A DNA stretch of 64,000 nt from Chamaecyparis obtusa (taxonomy: Eukaryota > Streptophyta > Pinopsida > Cupressales > Cupressaceae), in contig BSBK01001157.1 in NCBI GenBank assembly GCA_027943335.1, positions 124,001 through 188,000 on the forward strand, read 5' to 3'. Below the pieces are notes generated by a model. It searched no databases, was not told the DNA's origin, and saw only the letters and a program-made list of their open reading frames with translations. A program made the translations under genes and the position numbers. The first letter of the stretch is position 1; every line of letters begins with the position of its first letter. Shown piece by piece: positions 46,368-59,131 of this stretch.

Positions 46368-47814
46368 TGTTGGCATTACTAACCGGTAAGCTCTCTACCG
46401 GTCCAAGTGTTGTCATTGATTGGCAAACGAAGATAGAGATTTGATTGTCTCTATTATAGAAGGGACTCTTCATCAAGAGAGGTTGTGAACCGGTCACTAC
46501 ACTAAGCATCAGCAACTGGTTAATGCACTTCGCAGAGAAGAGTTTATCCTAGTATCAACCAAGGACCAAACCCCAACTGGTATAGACAAGTACAAATGAA
46601 AGCATATACAACTAATGTCTATAACACAACCGGGACAGTGCAACCGGTAAAAGGGGTGTATCCGGTAAGACAAGAAAGGAACATTCTAAGACTCTTACCT
46701 ATTTATAGCATAACGCCCTCAACCGATATATTACAAGACTCCGGTATGAACTGAGGGAGTCATAGTCAACTGTTTGTTCCAACCAACTCTCCTTGACCGG
46801 GATTTATTGCAGTAAATCCGAGTGATCTTGAGTTGTCTTGGTGATTAGTTTAAAGGTGCAGGTAAAGGATTTAAAGCCGGAATCAATGGTTTCTTGAGGC
46901 ACGACTGAAGGATTTAACGCCGGATTCAGTGGCTTTAAATCAAAGTGTTATCTCTCGTAAAGAAAGGTTGCCTGACACGCAATTGTTGTTTCCTTTATAT
47001 AGTTGATGAAGCCAGAGCTTGCATCGGATGCTTTCTCTGTAAACAAACACTTCACTGAGTGATGGATTAGTTGGATCTCAGGATTAGGTCATGCATTTGA
47101 GGAGCAATCAGGGCAACAAAACTGAATATATTCTTATGTCTGGTGAGAAGAAGATTTGCCTTCATTCTGCCGAGAAAAAGATTGAACCTATATGCTACAG
47201 GAGCAAGGGGTTAGAGAAAATCGAGAAAAGAGAAAGAACAGGTTGTGCAAAGGCAGCACAACAATAGTTGAGAACACAACCGAGTTAATCGGTGATGATT
47301 CTCAGTTGAACAAAAATAGAGATCACATATGGCTGAATAGAGCCTTCTATAAAGATCTTTATTGTATTGTTTTCTAGCAAACTACAATAGACAAATCCCA
47401 TTATTTGGGTGGACTCTAACAGGTCCCTTGTATCAAAATCCATTAACCGGGTGACTTCTTTCAAGGTGTTTGAAGTCCCTTAACCGGGTAGGTTTTAACA
47501 GACCTTACTGGAAAAAATCCCTTGACCGGGTCGCACCTAGCAAGTGCGTTTGTATTCCTTAACTGGGTAGGCTCCTAATAGTGCGTACTTCAGAAGAGTA
47601 CAAATTTTGTGAGGTTTACTCACACCGTGGTTTTCACCCTCACCGGGTTTCCACACGATAAATCTGGTGTCTCTTTGTGTTTGTTCACTTACTATTTTAT
47701 TTGTTGAAATCTGCTTGATTTTATGTTGTAAGTTTACTTCACTAGATTCAAGAAGGAAGAAATTTTACAAGTGCTGATTCACCCCTCCCCTCTCAGCACC
47801 GGTTGGGACTGTTA
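46368..47814 (+). repeat. C+ 5' LTR
   Basis: TGTTGGCATTACTAACCGG to GGTTGGGACTGTTA (the expected CA end is TA). Rich in the word accggt, seen more than ten times. Followed by TTGGTATCAAAGCC, the primer site, at 47816. Confidence 0.92.
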
Positions 47815-47855
47815 ATTGGTATCAAAGCCTTGTTTCTTTCTTCTTTGTTGCTTAA

Positions 47856-48840
47856 TTGCACAAAGAAAAAGTCATGATGATGAGAAAGGAAGGACCTAAG
47901 TTTTCAAAGGAAAACTTCACCTTATGGTGCAGCAGAATGAAACTGTATATGAAGACCATCGGTGACCAGTATTGGAATCATGTTACCACTGACTACAGTG
48001 AGCCCACTCGCATCTTGACACCTGATGAAGAGAAAGTCAAAACTGAGCAAACGACCGCTATGGACATGATTGCTAGCACTCTACCAGACCACGTCTATGC
48101 TGAGATTGAACATCTTGACTCTGCCTGCAAAATGTGGAAGAAGCTACAAACGGTCTATGGAGGAGATCCCAATGTTCAAAGAGCCAAGGCCGAAAGCCTC
48201 AGAGGAAAGTATGACGACATGAGGATGAATGATGGAGAAGACATTGAACAATATAGCAATCAAATCAATGAAGTGATCAACTCCATCAAAAGCGCTGGAG
48301 GCAAGCTGATTGAAGAAGAGGTAGTAAGCAAAATACTGAGAACTCTCAAACCTCAGTATGCTATAAAAATCTCTGCCATTCAAGAGGTTAGATCGGTGAC
48401 CACGGATCATGTCACCTAGATTCCCTAATCGGTAAGTTGGCTGCTTTTGAATTAAGAAATTTTGATAATAGCCTATCCATTTAGGAAGCAGTATTCAAGT
48501 CATCTATCAACACCTCTTCCACCAAGAAGGGAAGGGAAACTGGTAACTCCTCTACCGGTAAGATCAGCAAACTCGTTGACAATCTGTTCTCAGAACAGAC
48601 GGAGCAAGATGAGTTTGAAGCTTTGATTGCTAAGAGATTCCCCAGAGGGAAGGGAAAGTATAAAGGGAAACTCCCCTTAAAATGCGTCTCCTGCAACAAA
48701 ATCGGACACATCGCTGCCCGGTGTCCTGATAATGAAAACAGAGACAAAAGAGATTGGTTCAAAGACAAAGCAAAGGAGTGCTATCTTGCAGAGGAAGGTG
48801 TCACAGACAATGAATCTGAAGACTCAGAAGAACTGAAAAT
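47856..48840 (+). pseudogene. C+ gag with zinc knuckle
   Basis: 188 codons from 47856, though the MMMRKEGPKFSKENFTLW part is the more likely start. UBN2-like gag core (CKMWKKLQTVYGGDPNVQRA, KYDDMRMNDGEDIEQYSN). After TAG at 48417 and TAG at 48482 it resumes with a Lys-rich part and knuckle CVSCNKIGHIAARC near 48690. Role: particle and RNA binding. Confidence 0.85.
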
Positions 48841-50602
48841 TGCATTTATTGCAATAAAGGAGGAGAGCCCAACTATTAATGAAGTTGCACTCATATCCAG
48901 ATCTCATCAGCATGATGATTGGATCATTGACAGTGGATGCACTCACCATATGACTGGTGACAAGAGCAACTTCATCAACTTGGAACACAAGGACAACGGG
49001 ACAGTCACATTTGGAAACAACACCCCTTGTGCCATCAAGGGTAAGGGATCTATTGTTCTCTGCAACAATGCTGTCTGTGAAGACGTATACTGGGTCGAAG
49101 GACTCGGGTACAACCTGATGAGTGTTGCACAGCTGAACAAAAAAGGTTTCCAGTTGGAATTTTGTCAAGGCTCCTGCATAGTCAAAAATCAATCTCGATC
49201 TCATGTTGCAACTGGTAGACAGAGCAAAGGCAATCTGTTCTACTTAGACTCAACAGAAGGAGCCTGTCTAATTGCTTCTGTCAAAGGAAAATCAAGCAAG
49301 ACCAGTCTTATCTCCAAAGAAGACAATTGCTGGCTATGGCACAAGAGACTTTGCCATATAAACTTTGACAGCATTGTCAAAGTGAGCAAAAATAAATCAG
49401 TTCGAGGACTCCCAAAAATTGCAAAACCCATGGGTGGCATTTGCAAGGATTGTCAGCTAGGAAAATTGACAGGAGCAAGCTTCAGTAGCAAGTCCTTCTC
49501 TGGTGAAAATGTCCTAGATCTTGTAAACACAGACTTGTGTGGACCAATGAGGACAAAGAGCTATCATGGAGACCGGTATTTCATGATGTTTGTAGATGAT
49601 TTCTCGAGAATGATGTGTACACTCTTTCTCCAAGAAAAATCAGAAGCATTTCACATGTCCAAGGTTTACAAGGCTAGAGTGGAAAAGGAAACCGACAGAA
49701 GCTTGAAATGTCTGAGGTCGGACAGAGGACGCGAGTACACCTGTCAGCATTTCACTCACTACTGTGAGGAACATGGCATACAGAGATAGTTTTCCGCACC
49801 AAGGAGTCCTCAACAGAATGGAGTAGCAGAGAGAAGAAACAGGACGATGATCGATTGTGCCAAAACTCTGTTGATCCAAAAGAATCATCCTCATCAATTT
49901 TGGAGAGAATCCATTAGCACAGCTGTCTACACAATCAACCGAGTTCAAGTTAAAAAGGAAACCGGTAAGACACCTTACGAACTATGGTTTAAGCATACAC
50001 CAAGTGTAGGCTATTTCAGAATCTGTGGTAGTAAATCCTATATCAAAAGAGAAATGTTTTCTGGAAAGTTTGATCCCAAGAGGGATGAAGGAACATTCTT
50101 GGGTTATTCTACCAAAAGAAAAGCCTATCGGTGTCTGAACAAAAGAACAGGCAAGATAATTGAAAACATCAATGTAAAATTTGATGAATCATCAGAACGA
50201 AACCAGAGGACCGGACATGTTAATCATGAAAATCTTCAATTTACTAATGGAGGAGATGTCTTTGAGATCAATGAAGCAATAACTGAAGAAGAGAAGACAA
50301 CTCTCATTGACAGGAATCAAGAGCGAGAGATTGTGCTCGAAGCCAATAGGACACCTCAGGATGGTGAACAAGTGGATGCTGAGATCGCTGAGGAAGATAT
50401 TGCTCAATAGGATGAACCGCACCAGGAACAGAGGACAACTCTTCCACAGTATGTCACATATCACTCTACTGACAATATAATCGGTGACAAACATGGGAAC
50501 ATCCTAACCAGGAAGAAGGCCAAAGAGAACGTCTGTCTTCTCTCATGGGTTGAGCCAAAAACCACCAGAGAAGCCCTTGAAGATGAAAATTGGGTCAAGG
50601 CC
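48841..50602 (+). pseudogene. C+ protease and integrase
   Basis: Protease motif WIIDSGCTHHMTGD at about 48918. GAG-pre-integrase WLWHKRLCHINFDSI and CKDCQLGK. Integrase core with TDLCGPM, FVDDFSRMM, LRSDRGREYTCQHF and, after a TAG at 49787, PQQNGVAERRNRT: D, D and E all present. The open frame 48623-49789 (388 codons) and 49847-50410 (187 codons) are in register apart from that stop. TAG again at 50408. Confidence 0.88.
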
Positions 50603-52080
50603 ATGGACGAAGAAATCGAACAAATAGAAAAGAATGACACATGGGAACTTGTGTCAAGACCTCATGACAAAAATGTCATTGGGACCAAATGGGTGTACAG
50701 AAACAAACTGAATGAGGATGGTAAGGTCATCAGAAATAAAGCAAGGCTGGTTTGCAAAGCCTATGCTCAAGAAGCTGGTATAGACTATGCAGAAACTTTT
50801 GCACCAGTAGCCAGACTAGAAGGGGTGAGAATTCTTCTGGCCTACGCCGCCCACGAAGGCTTGAAATCTTACTAGATGGATGTGAAGTCTGCATTCCTCA
50901 ATGCAATACTAGAGGAAGAAGTGTACATTGAGCAACTAGAATGGTTTACCTCTGCTCAAAAGGCTAATATGGTCTGCAAACTCAAAAAGGCTCTTTATGG
51001 GCTCAAGCAAGCCCCAAGGGCTTGGTATGAAAGGCTGCATTCATATCTTCTGACAATTGGATTCATCAGAACCAGTGACAACAACAATATGTATCTTAAA
51101 ACTGGAAAGAATGGAAATCTAATTGCCGAAATCTTTGTTGACGACATCATCTTTGGAGGAGATGAGAAAATGAGCAAAGCATTTGTTGAAGAAATGAAGA
51201 AAGAATTTGAGATGTCTATGATAGGGCCCATAAAATTCTTTATTGGACTACAGGTCCATCAACTAAAGGAACGTATCTTCATCTCTCAGTCCAAGTACAT
51301 AAAAGAAATTCTCAAGAGTTTTGGATTAGAAGAATCCGAACTGGTCGGAACTCCAATGACAACTAATCTTGAGTTATCAAAGGAGGATGATGCCAAAGAA
51401 GTAAATGAAACAATGTATCGGTGTATGATAGGAAAATTGTAGTATGCTATTCACAGCAGACTGGACCTTGCTCATGCAGTTGGCATAGTGGCAAGATTCT
51501 CTGCTAATCCCAAAGAAACACATCTGATCGCAGTAAAAAGAATCTTCAGATATGTAAAGGGAATCGGGGAATATGGCTTATGGTTTCCACATAAAGGTGG
51601 ATTCCAAATTGAAGTCTACATAGATGCAGACTAAGCTGGCAACGTGGATGATAGAAAGAGCACAAGTGGTGGTGCATTCTTTCTGGGTGGAAGAATAGTA
51701 TCATGGACAAGTAGAAACAGAATTGCATTTCTCAATCCACTGCTGAAGTTGAATATGTTGCTGCTGCAATAAACTGCACACAGGTGATCTGGATCAAACA
51801 ATTGCTGGAAGGTATGTAGGAATATGTACCCGATAGCAATTCACTTTGACAGTACCAGTGCCATAAACATATCCAAAAATCTTGTTATGCACTCCGAGAC
51901 TAAGCACATTACCATCAAGTATCACTACTTTGAGGGAACTTGTATAGAATAAAGAAGTAAAATTGGAGTATGTGTCCACCAAAGAACAAATTGTTGATAT
52001 ATTTACAAAGCCATTACCAAAGAGTACTTTTGAGTATCTCAGAGGTAGACTTGGTGTTGTACCCCTCTCCGATCATTAGC
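50603..52080 (+). pseudogene. C+ reverse transcriptase and RNase H
   Basis: [37 protein letters not shown] at 50873, [50 protein letters not shown]. RNase H from about 51440 after TAG, with DDRKSTSGGAFFLGG and TSR, then a frameshift near 51720 where a lysine codon appears lost. Ends IVDIFTKPLPKSTFEYLRGR near 52050. Confidence 0.87.
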
Positions 52081-52271
52081 AATCATAAACGGGAAGTCAT
52101 CAGTTCATTAAAAGTTAAACAAAAGGTTACATCTTATTTTCTATGAATTGATGAAAAGGATAGTTGCTCGTAGGGGGAGCAGAGTATGCAAATCTTCCTC
52201 ATTAGCCTTTTGGCTTTCCATTGTCAAAAAGGGGGAGAATATATTGATTACCATATTTTTGCCACCAATGC

Positions 52272-53231
52272 CAAGGGGGGAGATTGTTGGCATTACTATT
52301 GGCATTACTAACCGGTAAGCTCTCTACCGGTCCAAGTGTTGTCATTGATTGGCAAAAGGAGATAGAGATTTGATTGTCTCTATTATAGAAGGGACTCTTC
52401 ATCAAGAGAGGTTGTGAACCGGTCACTACACTAAGTATCAGCAATCGGTTAATGCACTTCGCAGAGAATAGTTTATCCTAGTATCAACCAAGGACCAGAC
52501 CTCAACCGGTATAGACAAAATACAAATGAAAGCATATACAACTAATGTCTATAACACAACCAGGACAGTGCAACCGGTAAAAGGGGTGTATCCAGTAAGA
52601 CAAGAAAGGAGCGTTCTAAGACTCTTACCTGTTTATAGCATAACGCCCTCGACCGATATATTACAAGACTCTGGTATGAACTGAGGGAGTCATAGTCAAC
52701 TGTCTGTTCCAACCAACTCTCCTTGACCGGGGTTTATTGCAGTAAATCCGAGTGATCTTGAGTTGTCTTGGTGATTAGTTTAAAGGTGTAGGTAAAGGAT
52801 TTATAGCCGGAATCAATGGTTTCTTGAGGTGCGACTGAAGGATTTCAAGCCGGATTCAGTGGCTTTAAATCAAAGTGTTATCTCTCGTAAAGAAAGGTTG
52901 CCTGACACACAACTGTTGTTTTCTTTATATAGTTGATGAAGCCAGAGCTTGCAACGGATGCTTTCGCTGTAAACAAACACTTCAGTGAGTGATGGATTCG
53001 TTGGATCTCAGGATTAGGTCATGAATTTGAGGCGTAATCACGGCAACAAAATTGAATATATTCTTATGTCTGGTGAGAAGAAGATTTGCCTTCATTCGGC
53101 CGAGAAAAAAAGTGAACCTATATGCTACAGGAGCAAGGGGTTAGAGAAAATCGAGAAAAGAGAAAGAACAGGTTGTGCAAAGGCAGCACAACAATAGTTG
53201 AGAACACACCTGAGTTAATCGGTGATGATTC
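52272..53231 (+). repeat. C+ polypurine tract and truncated 3' LTR
   Basis: caaggggggagat (52272-52284), then TGTTGGCATTAC at 52285. The first 18 bases are partly duplicated (attactattggcattacta). The LTR matches 46368-47313 and is cut at gatgattct, where C- begins. Confidence 0.9.
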
Positions 53232-54675
53232 TGACAGTCCCAACCGGTGCTGAGAGGGGAGGGGTGAATCAACACTTGTAAATTTTTTATCTTTTTCTTG
53301 AATGTAGTGAAGTAAACTTGCAACATAAAATTAAGTAGATTTGAACAAATAAAATAGTAAGTGAACAAACACAAAGAGACACCAGATTTATCATGTGGAA
53401 ACCTGGTGAGGGTGAAAACGACGGTGTGAGGAAACTTCACAAAATTTTTACTCTTTTGAAGTACGTCCTGTTAAGAGCCTACCCGGTCAAGGGATAAAAA
53501 CGCACTTGCTAGGTGCGACCCGATCAAGGGATTTTTTTTAGTAAGGTCTGTTAAAACCTGCCTTGTTAAGGGACTTCAAACACGTTGAAAGATGTCACCC
53601 GGTTAAGGGATTTTGATACAAGGGACTTGTTATAGTCCACCCAAAAATTGGGATTTGTCTATTGTAGTTTCTTAGAAAACAATAGAATAAAGATCTTTTC
53701 AAAAGGCTCTACTTAGCCAGATGTGATCTCTATTTGTGTTCAACTAAGAAACATCACCGATTAACTCGGGTGTGTTCTCAACTATTGTTGTGCTGCCTTT
53801 GCACAACCTATTCTTTCTCTTTTCTCAATTTTCTCTAACCCTTTGCTCCTGTAGCATATAGGTTCACTCTTTTTCTCGGTAGAATGAAGACAAATCTTCT
53901 TCTCACCAGACATAGGAATATATTCAGTTTTGTTGCCCTGATTGCACCTCAAATGCATAACCGAATCATGAGATCCAATGAATCCATCACGCATTGAAGG
54001 GTTTGTTTACAGAGAGAGCATCCGATGCAAGCTCTGGTTTCATCGATTATATAAAGAAAACAATAGTTGCGTGTGAGACAACCTTTCTTTACGAGAGATA
54101 ACACTATGATTTAAAGCCACTGAATCCGGCTTTAAATCCTTCAGTCGCGCCTCAAGAAACCATTGACTCTGGCTTTAAATCCTTTACCTGTGCCTTTAAA
54201 CTGATCACCAAGACAACTCGAGATCACTCGGATTTACTACAATAAATCCCGGTCAAGGAGAGTTGGTTGGAATAGACAGTTGACTATGACTCTCTCGGTT
54301 CATACCAGAGTCTTGTAATATATCGGTTGAGGGAGTTATGCTATAAACAGGGAAGAGTCTTAGAATGTTCCTTTCTTGTCTTACCAGATACACTTCTTTT
54401 ATCGGTTGCACTGTCCCGGTTGTGTTACAGACATTAGTTGTATATGCTTTTGTTTGTACTTGTCTATACCGGTTGATAGTAGGATAAACTCTTTTCTGCG
54501 AAGTGCATTAACCGGTTGCTGATGCTTAGTGTAGTGACGCGTTCACAACCTCTCTTGATGAAGAGTCCCTTCTATAACAAAGATAATCAAATCTCTATCT
54601 TCTTTTGCCAATCAATGACAACACTTGGACTGGTAGAGAGCTTACCGGTTAGTAATGCCAATAGTAATGCCAACA
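53232..54675 (-). repeat. C- 3' LTR
   Basis: Minus strand TGTTGGCATTACTATTGGC to GGTTGGGACTGTCA: canonical TG...CA, 1444 bp. Preceded by CCAAAGGGGAAGAC, the polypurine tract (54676-54690). Confidence 0.92.
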
Positions 54676-54866
54676 GTCTTCCCCTTTGGCATTGATGGGA
54701 GAAATATGATAATCATAGTCTCCGCCTTTTTTGACAATGGAATGCGAAATGAGGAATATTTGCACTCTGCTCCCCCTGCGAGCAGCTGTCCTTTTCATCA
54801 GTTCATAGAAGATAGGATTTGATCTTCTGTTTAACTCTTAATGAACTGATGACTTCCCATTTTTGA

Positions 54867-56044
54867 TTACTGAAGATCGGAGAGGGGTACAACCCCCAGT
54901 CTACTTCTGAGATACTCAAAAGTACTCTTTGGTAATGGCTTTGTAAATATATCAGCAATCTGTTCTTTGGTGGACACATACTCCAATTTTACTTCTTTAT
55001 TCTGTACAACTTCCCTCAAGTAGTGATACTTGATGGCAATGTGCTTAGTCTTGGAGTACATAACAGGATTTTTGGATATGTTTATGGCACTGGTACTGTC
55101 ACAGTGAATTGCTATTGGTTCAGGTACTCGTTACTGAATACCTTCCAGCAATTGTTTGATCCAGATCACCTGTGTGCAGTTTGTTGCACCAGCAACATAT
55201 TTAGCTTCAGTATTGGATTGAGAAATGCAATTCTGCTTCTTACTTGTCCATGATATTATTCTTTCACCCAGAAAGAATGCACCACCACTTGTGCTCTTTC
55301 TATCATCCACGTTGCCAGCCCAGCCTGCACCCGTGTAGACTTCAATTTGGAATCCACCCTTATGTGGAAACCATAGGCCATATTCCTCGGTTCCCTTTAA
55401 ATACTTGAAGATTCTTTTTACTGCGATCAGATGTGTTTTTTTGGGATTAGCAGAGAATCTGGCCACTATGTCAATTGCATGAGCAATGTTCGGTTTGCTG
55501 TGAACAACATACTGCAATTTTCCTATCATAGACCGATACATTGTTTCATTTACTTCTTTGGCATCATCCTCCTTTGATATCTTAAGATTAGTTGTCATTG
55601 GAGTTCCAACCGGTTTGGATTCATCTAGTCCAAAGGTCTTGAGAATTTCTTTTATGTACTTGGACTGAGAGATGAAGATACCTTCCTTTAGCTGATGGAC
55701 CTGTAGTCCAATAAAGAATTTTATGGGCTCTATCATAGACATCTCAAATTCTTTCTTCATTTCTTTAGCAGATGCTTTGCTCATTTTGTCATCTCCTCCA
55801 AAGATGATGTCATCAACAAAGATTTCGGCAATTAGATTTCCATCCTTTCCAGTTTTAAGATACATATTGCTTTTGTCACCGGTTCTAATGAATCCAATTG
55901 TCAGAAGATAAGAATGCAGCCTTTCATACCAAGCCCTTGGGGCCTGCTTGAGCCCATAAAGAGCCTTTCTGAGCTTGTAGACCATATTAGTCTTTTGAGT
56001 AGAGGTAAACCCTTCCGGTTGCTCAATGTAGACTTTTTTTCTTT
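54867..56044 (-). pseudogene. C- reverse transcriptase end and RNase H
   Basis: Open 55985-55131 (284 codons): KALYGLKQAPRAWYERLHSY, FVDDIIFGGDDKM, QLKEGIFISQSKYIKEILK, SMIGKLQYVVHSKPNIAHA, DDRKSTSGGAFFLGER, CISQSNTEAKYVAGA. Then 55061-54867: YVSTKEQIADIFTKPLPKS, ending SDLQ-stop. A frameshift near 56040 (an extra T in ttttttt) parts it from the upstream frame. Confidence 0.9.
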
Positions 56045-57200
56045 CAATTGAGGAATGCAGACTTCACATCCATCTGATACACTTTAAAACCTTTGTGGGC
56101 TCCATAGGCCAGAAGAATTCTTACCCCTTCTAGTCTGGCTACTGGTGCAAAAGTTTCTCCATAGTCTAGACCAGCTTCTTGAGCATAGCCTTTGTAAACC
56201 AGACTTGCTTTATTTCTGATGACCTTACCATCCTCATTCGGTTTGTTTCTGTACACCCATTTGGTCCCAATGACATTTTTGTCATGAGGTCTTGACACAA
56301 GTTCCCATGTGTCATTCTTTTCTATTTGTTTGATTTCTTTGTCCATGGCCTTGACCCAATTTTCATCTTCAAGGGTTTCTCTGGTGGTTTTTGGCTCAAC
56401 ATGTGAGAGAAGACAGACATTCTCTTTGGCCTTCTTCCTGGTTAGGATGTTCCCATGTTTGTCACCGATTATATTGTCAGTAGAGTGATATGTGACATAC
56501 CGTGGAAGAGCCATCCTCTGTTCCTTGTCCGGTTCATCCTGTTGAGCAATATCTTCGTCAGGGATCTGAGCATCCACTTGTTGACCGTTCTGAGGTGTCC
56601 TGTTGGCTTCAGGGACAATCTCTTGCTCTTGATTCCTGTCAGTGAGAGTTGTCTTCTCTTGTTCAGTTGTTGCTTCCTTGATCTCAAAGACATCTCCTCC
56701 ATTAGTAAATTTGAGATTTTCACGATTAACATGTCCGGTCCTTTTGTTTGGTTCTAATGATTCATCAATTTTTACATTGATTATTTCAATTATCTTGCCA
56801 GTTCTTCTGTTCAGACACCGATAGGCTTTGCTTTTGGTAGAATAACCCAAGAATGTTTCTTCATCCCTCTTGGGATCAAACTTTCCAGAAAACATTTCTC
56901 TTTTGATATAGCATTTACTACCAAAGATTCTGAAATAGCCTACACTTGGAGTATGCTTAAACCATAGTTCGTAAGGTGTCTTACCAGTTTCCTTTTTGAC
57001 TTGAACTCGATTGATTGTGTAGACAGCTGTGCTGATGTCTTCTCTCCAAAAGTGATGAGGAAGATTTTTTTGGATCAACAGAGTTCTAGGACATTCGATC
57101 AGCATCCTGTTTCTTCTTTTTGCTACTCCATTCTGCTGAGGAATCCTAGGTGCAGAAAACTATCTCTGTATGCCATGTTCCTCACAGTAGTGAGTGAAAT
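56044..57200 (-). pseudogene. C- integrase C-terminal part and RT start
   Basis: 353 codons open from 57105: the end of the catalytic core, [40 protein letters not shown], a Pro/Glu/Gln-rich linker, then RT start [20 protein letters not shown] and [22 protein letters not shown]. Confidence 0.9.
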
Positions 57201-58000
57201 GCTGACAGGTGTACTCGCGTCCTCTGTCCGACCTCAGACATTTCAAGCTTCTGCCGATTTCCTTTTCCACTGTAGCCTTGGAAACCTTGAACATGTGAAA
57301 TGCTTTTGATTTTTCTCGTAGAAAGAGTGTTCACATCATTCTCGAGAAATCATCTACAAACATCATGAAATACCGGTCTCCATGATAGCTCTTTGTCCTC
57401 ATTGGTCCACACAGGTCTGTGTGTACAAGATCTAGGACATTTTCAGCAGAGAAGGACTTGCTACTGAAGCTTGCTCCTATCAGTTTTCCTAGCTGACAAT
57501 CCTTGCAAATGCCACCCATGGGTTTTGGAATTTCCTGGAGTCCTCTAACCGATTTCTTTTTGCTCACTTTGACAATGCTGTCAATGTTTATATGGCAGAG
57601 TCTCTCATGCCATAGCCAGCTATTGTCTTCCTTTGAGTTAAGACTGATCTTGCTTGATTTTCTTTTGACAGAAGCAATTAGACAGGGTCCTTCTGTTGAG
57701 TCTAGGTAGAACAGATTGCCTTTGCTCTGTCTACCGGTTGCAACATGAGATCGAGATTGATTTTTGACTAATGAGGAGCCTTGACCAAATTCCTATTGGA
57801 AATCTTTGTTGTTCAGCTGTGCAACACTCATCAGGTTGTACCTGAGTCCTTCGACCCAGTATACATCTTCACAGATAGCATTCAGATAACAATAGATCCC
57901 TTACCGTTGATGGCACAAGGGGTATTGTTTCCAAATGTGACTGTCTCGTTGTCGTTGAGTTCCAAGTTGATGAATTTGCTCTTGTCACGGGTCATATGGT
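57200..58000 (-). pseudogene. C- pre-integrase and integrase core
   Basis: 57567-57331 shows CKDCQLGKLIGASFSSKSFS, LVHTDLCGPM and FVDDFSRMM, then a stop and frame change; SDRGREYTCQHF lies at about 57205-57240. The Cys of the knuckle-like CKDC pair and the first two catalytic Asp residues remain. Confidence 0.82.
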
Positions 58001-59070
58001 GAGTGCATCCACTGTCAATGATCCAATCATCATGCTGATGAGATCTGGATATGAGTGCAACTTCATTAATAGCTGGGCTCTCCTTCTTTATTGCAATAAA
58101 TGCAATTTCCAGTTCTTCTGAGTCTTCAGATTCATTGTCTGTGACACCTTCCTCAGCAAGATAGCACTCCTTTGCTTTGCCTTTGAACCAATCTCTTTTG
58201 TCTTTGTTTTCATTATTAGGACACCGGGCAACAATGTGTTCGGTTTTGTTGCAGGAGAAGCATTTTAAGGGGAGTTTCCCTTTATACTTTCCCTTGCCTC
58301 TAGGAAATCTCTTAGCAATCAGAGCTTCAAACTCATCCTTCTTCGTCTCTTCTGAGAACAGATTGTCAACGAGGTTGCCGATCTTGCCGGTAGAGGAGTT
58401 ACCGGTTTCCCTTCCCTTCTTGGTGGAAGAGGTATTGATAGATGACTTGAATGCTGCTTCTTGAACGGATAGGCTATTATCAAAATTGCTTAATTCAAAA
58501 GCAGCCAACTTATTGAGCAGGGAATCTAGGGTGACATGATCCGTGGTCACCGATCTGAGCTATTGAATGGCAGAGATTTTTATAGCATACTGAGGTCTGA
58601 GTGTTCTCAGTATTTCGCTTACTACCTCTTCTTCAATGAGCTTGCCTCCAACGCTTCTGATGGAGTTGATCACTTCCTTGATTCGATTGCTATATTGTTC
58701 AATGTCTTCTCCATCATTCATCCTCATGTTGTCATACTTTCCTCTGAGGCTTTCGACCTTGGCTCTTTGAACATTGGGATCTCCTCCGTAGACCATTTGT
58801 ATTTTCTTCCACATTTTGTAGGCAGAGTCAAGATGTTCAATCTCAGCATAGACGTGTTCTGGTAGAGTGCTAGCAATCATGTCCGTAGCGGCCGTGTGCT
58901 CAGTTTTGATTTTCTCTTGATCAGGTGTGAAGGTGCCAGTGGGCTCACTGTAGTCAGTGGTAACATGATTCTAGTATTGGTGACCAATAGTCTTCATATA
59001 CAGCTTCATTCTACTGCACCATAAGGTGAAGTTTTCTTTTGAAAACTTAGGTCCTTCCTTTCTCATTATT
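57882..59070 (-). pseudogene. C- gag, zinc knuckle and protease
   Basis: 58880-58560 gives the gag core (YKMWKKIQMVYGGDPNVQRA); a TAG separates it from 58550-57882, which has KGKYKGKLPLKCFSCNKTEH (knuckle with the usual G changed to E), ending at the protease WIIDSGCTHHMTRD. A deletion of about 20 bases near 57890 relative to C+ breaks the frame. Confidence 0.87.
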
Positions 59071-59131
59071 ATGGCTTTTTCTTTGTGCGATTAAGCAACA
59101 AAGAAGAACAGAACAAGGCTGTGATACCAAT

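Larger units (their letters stand above)
46368..53231 (+). mobile_element. C+: copia element, sense orientation
   Basis: 5' LTR 46368-47814, primer site, gag, protease, integrase, RT, RNase H, polypurine tract and a 3' LTR truncated at 53231 by the inverted copy C-. Inserted into D (flank CACAT; the partner duplication is lost). Distinct family from A and B: LTR starts TGTTGGCATTAC, about 1.45 kb. A handful of in-frame stops make it inactive. Confidence 0.92.
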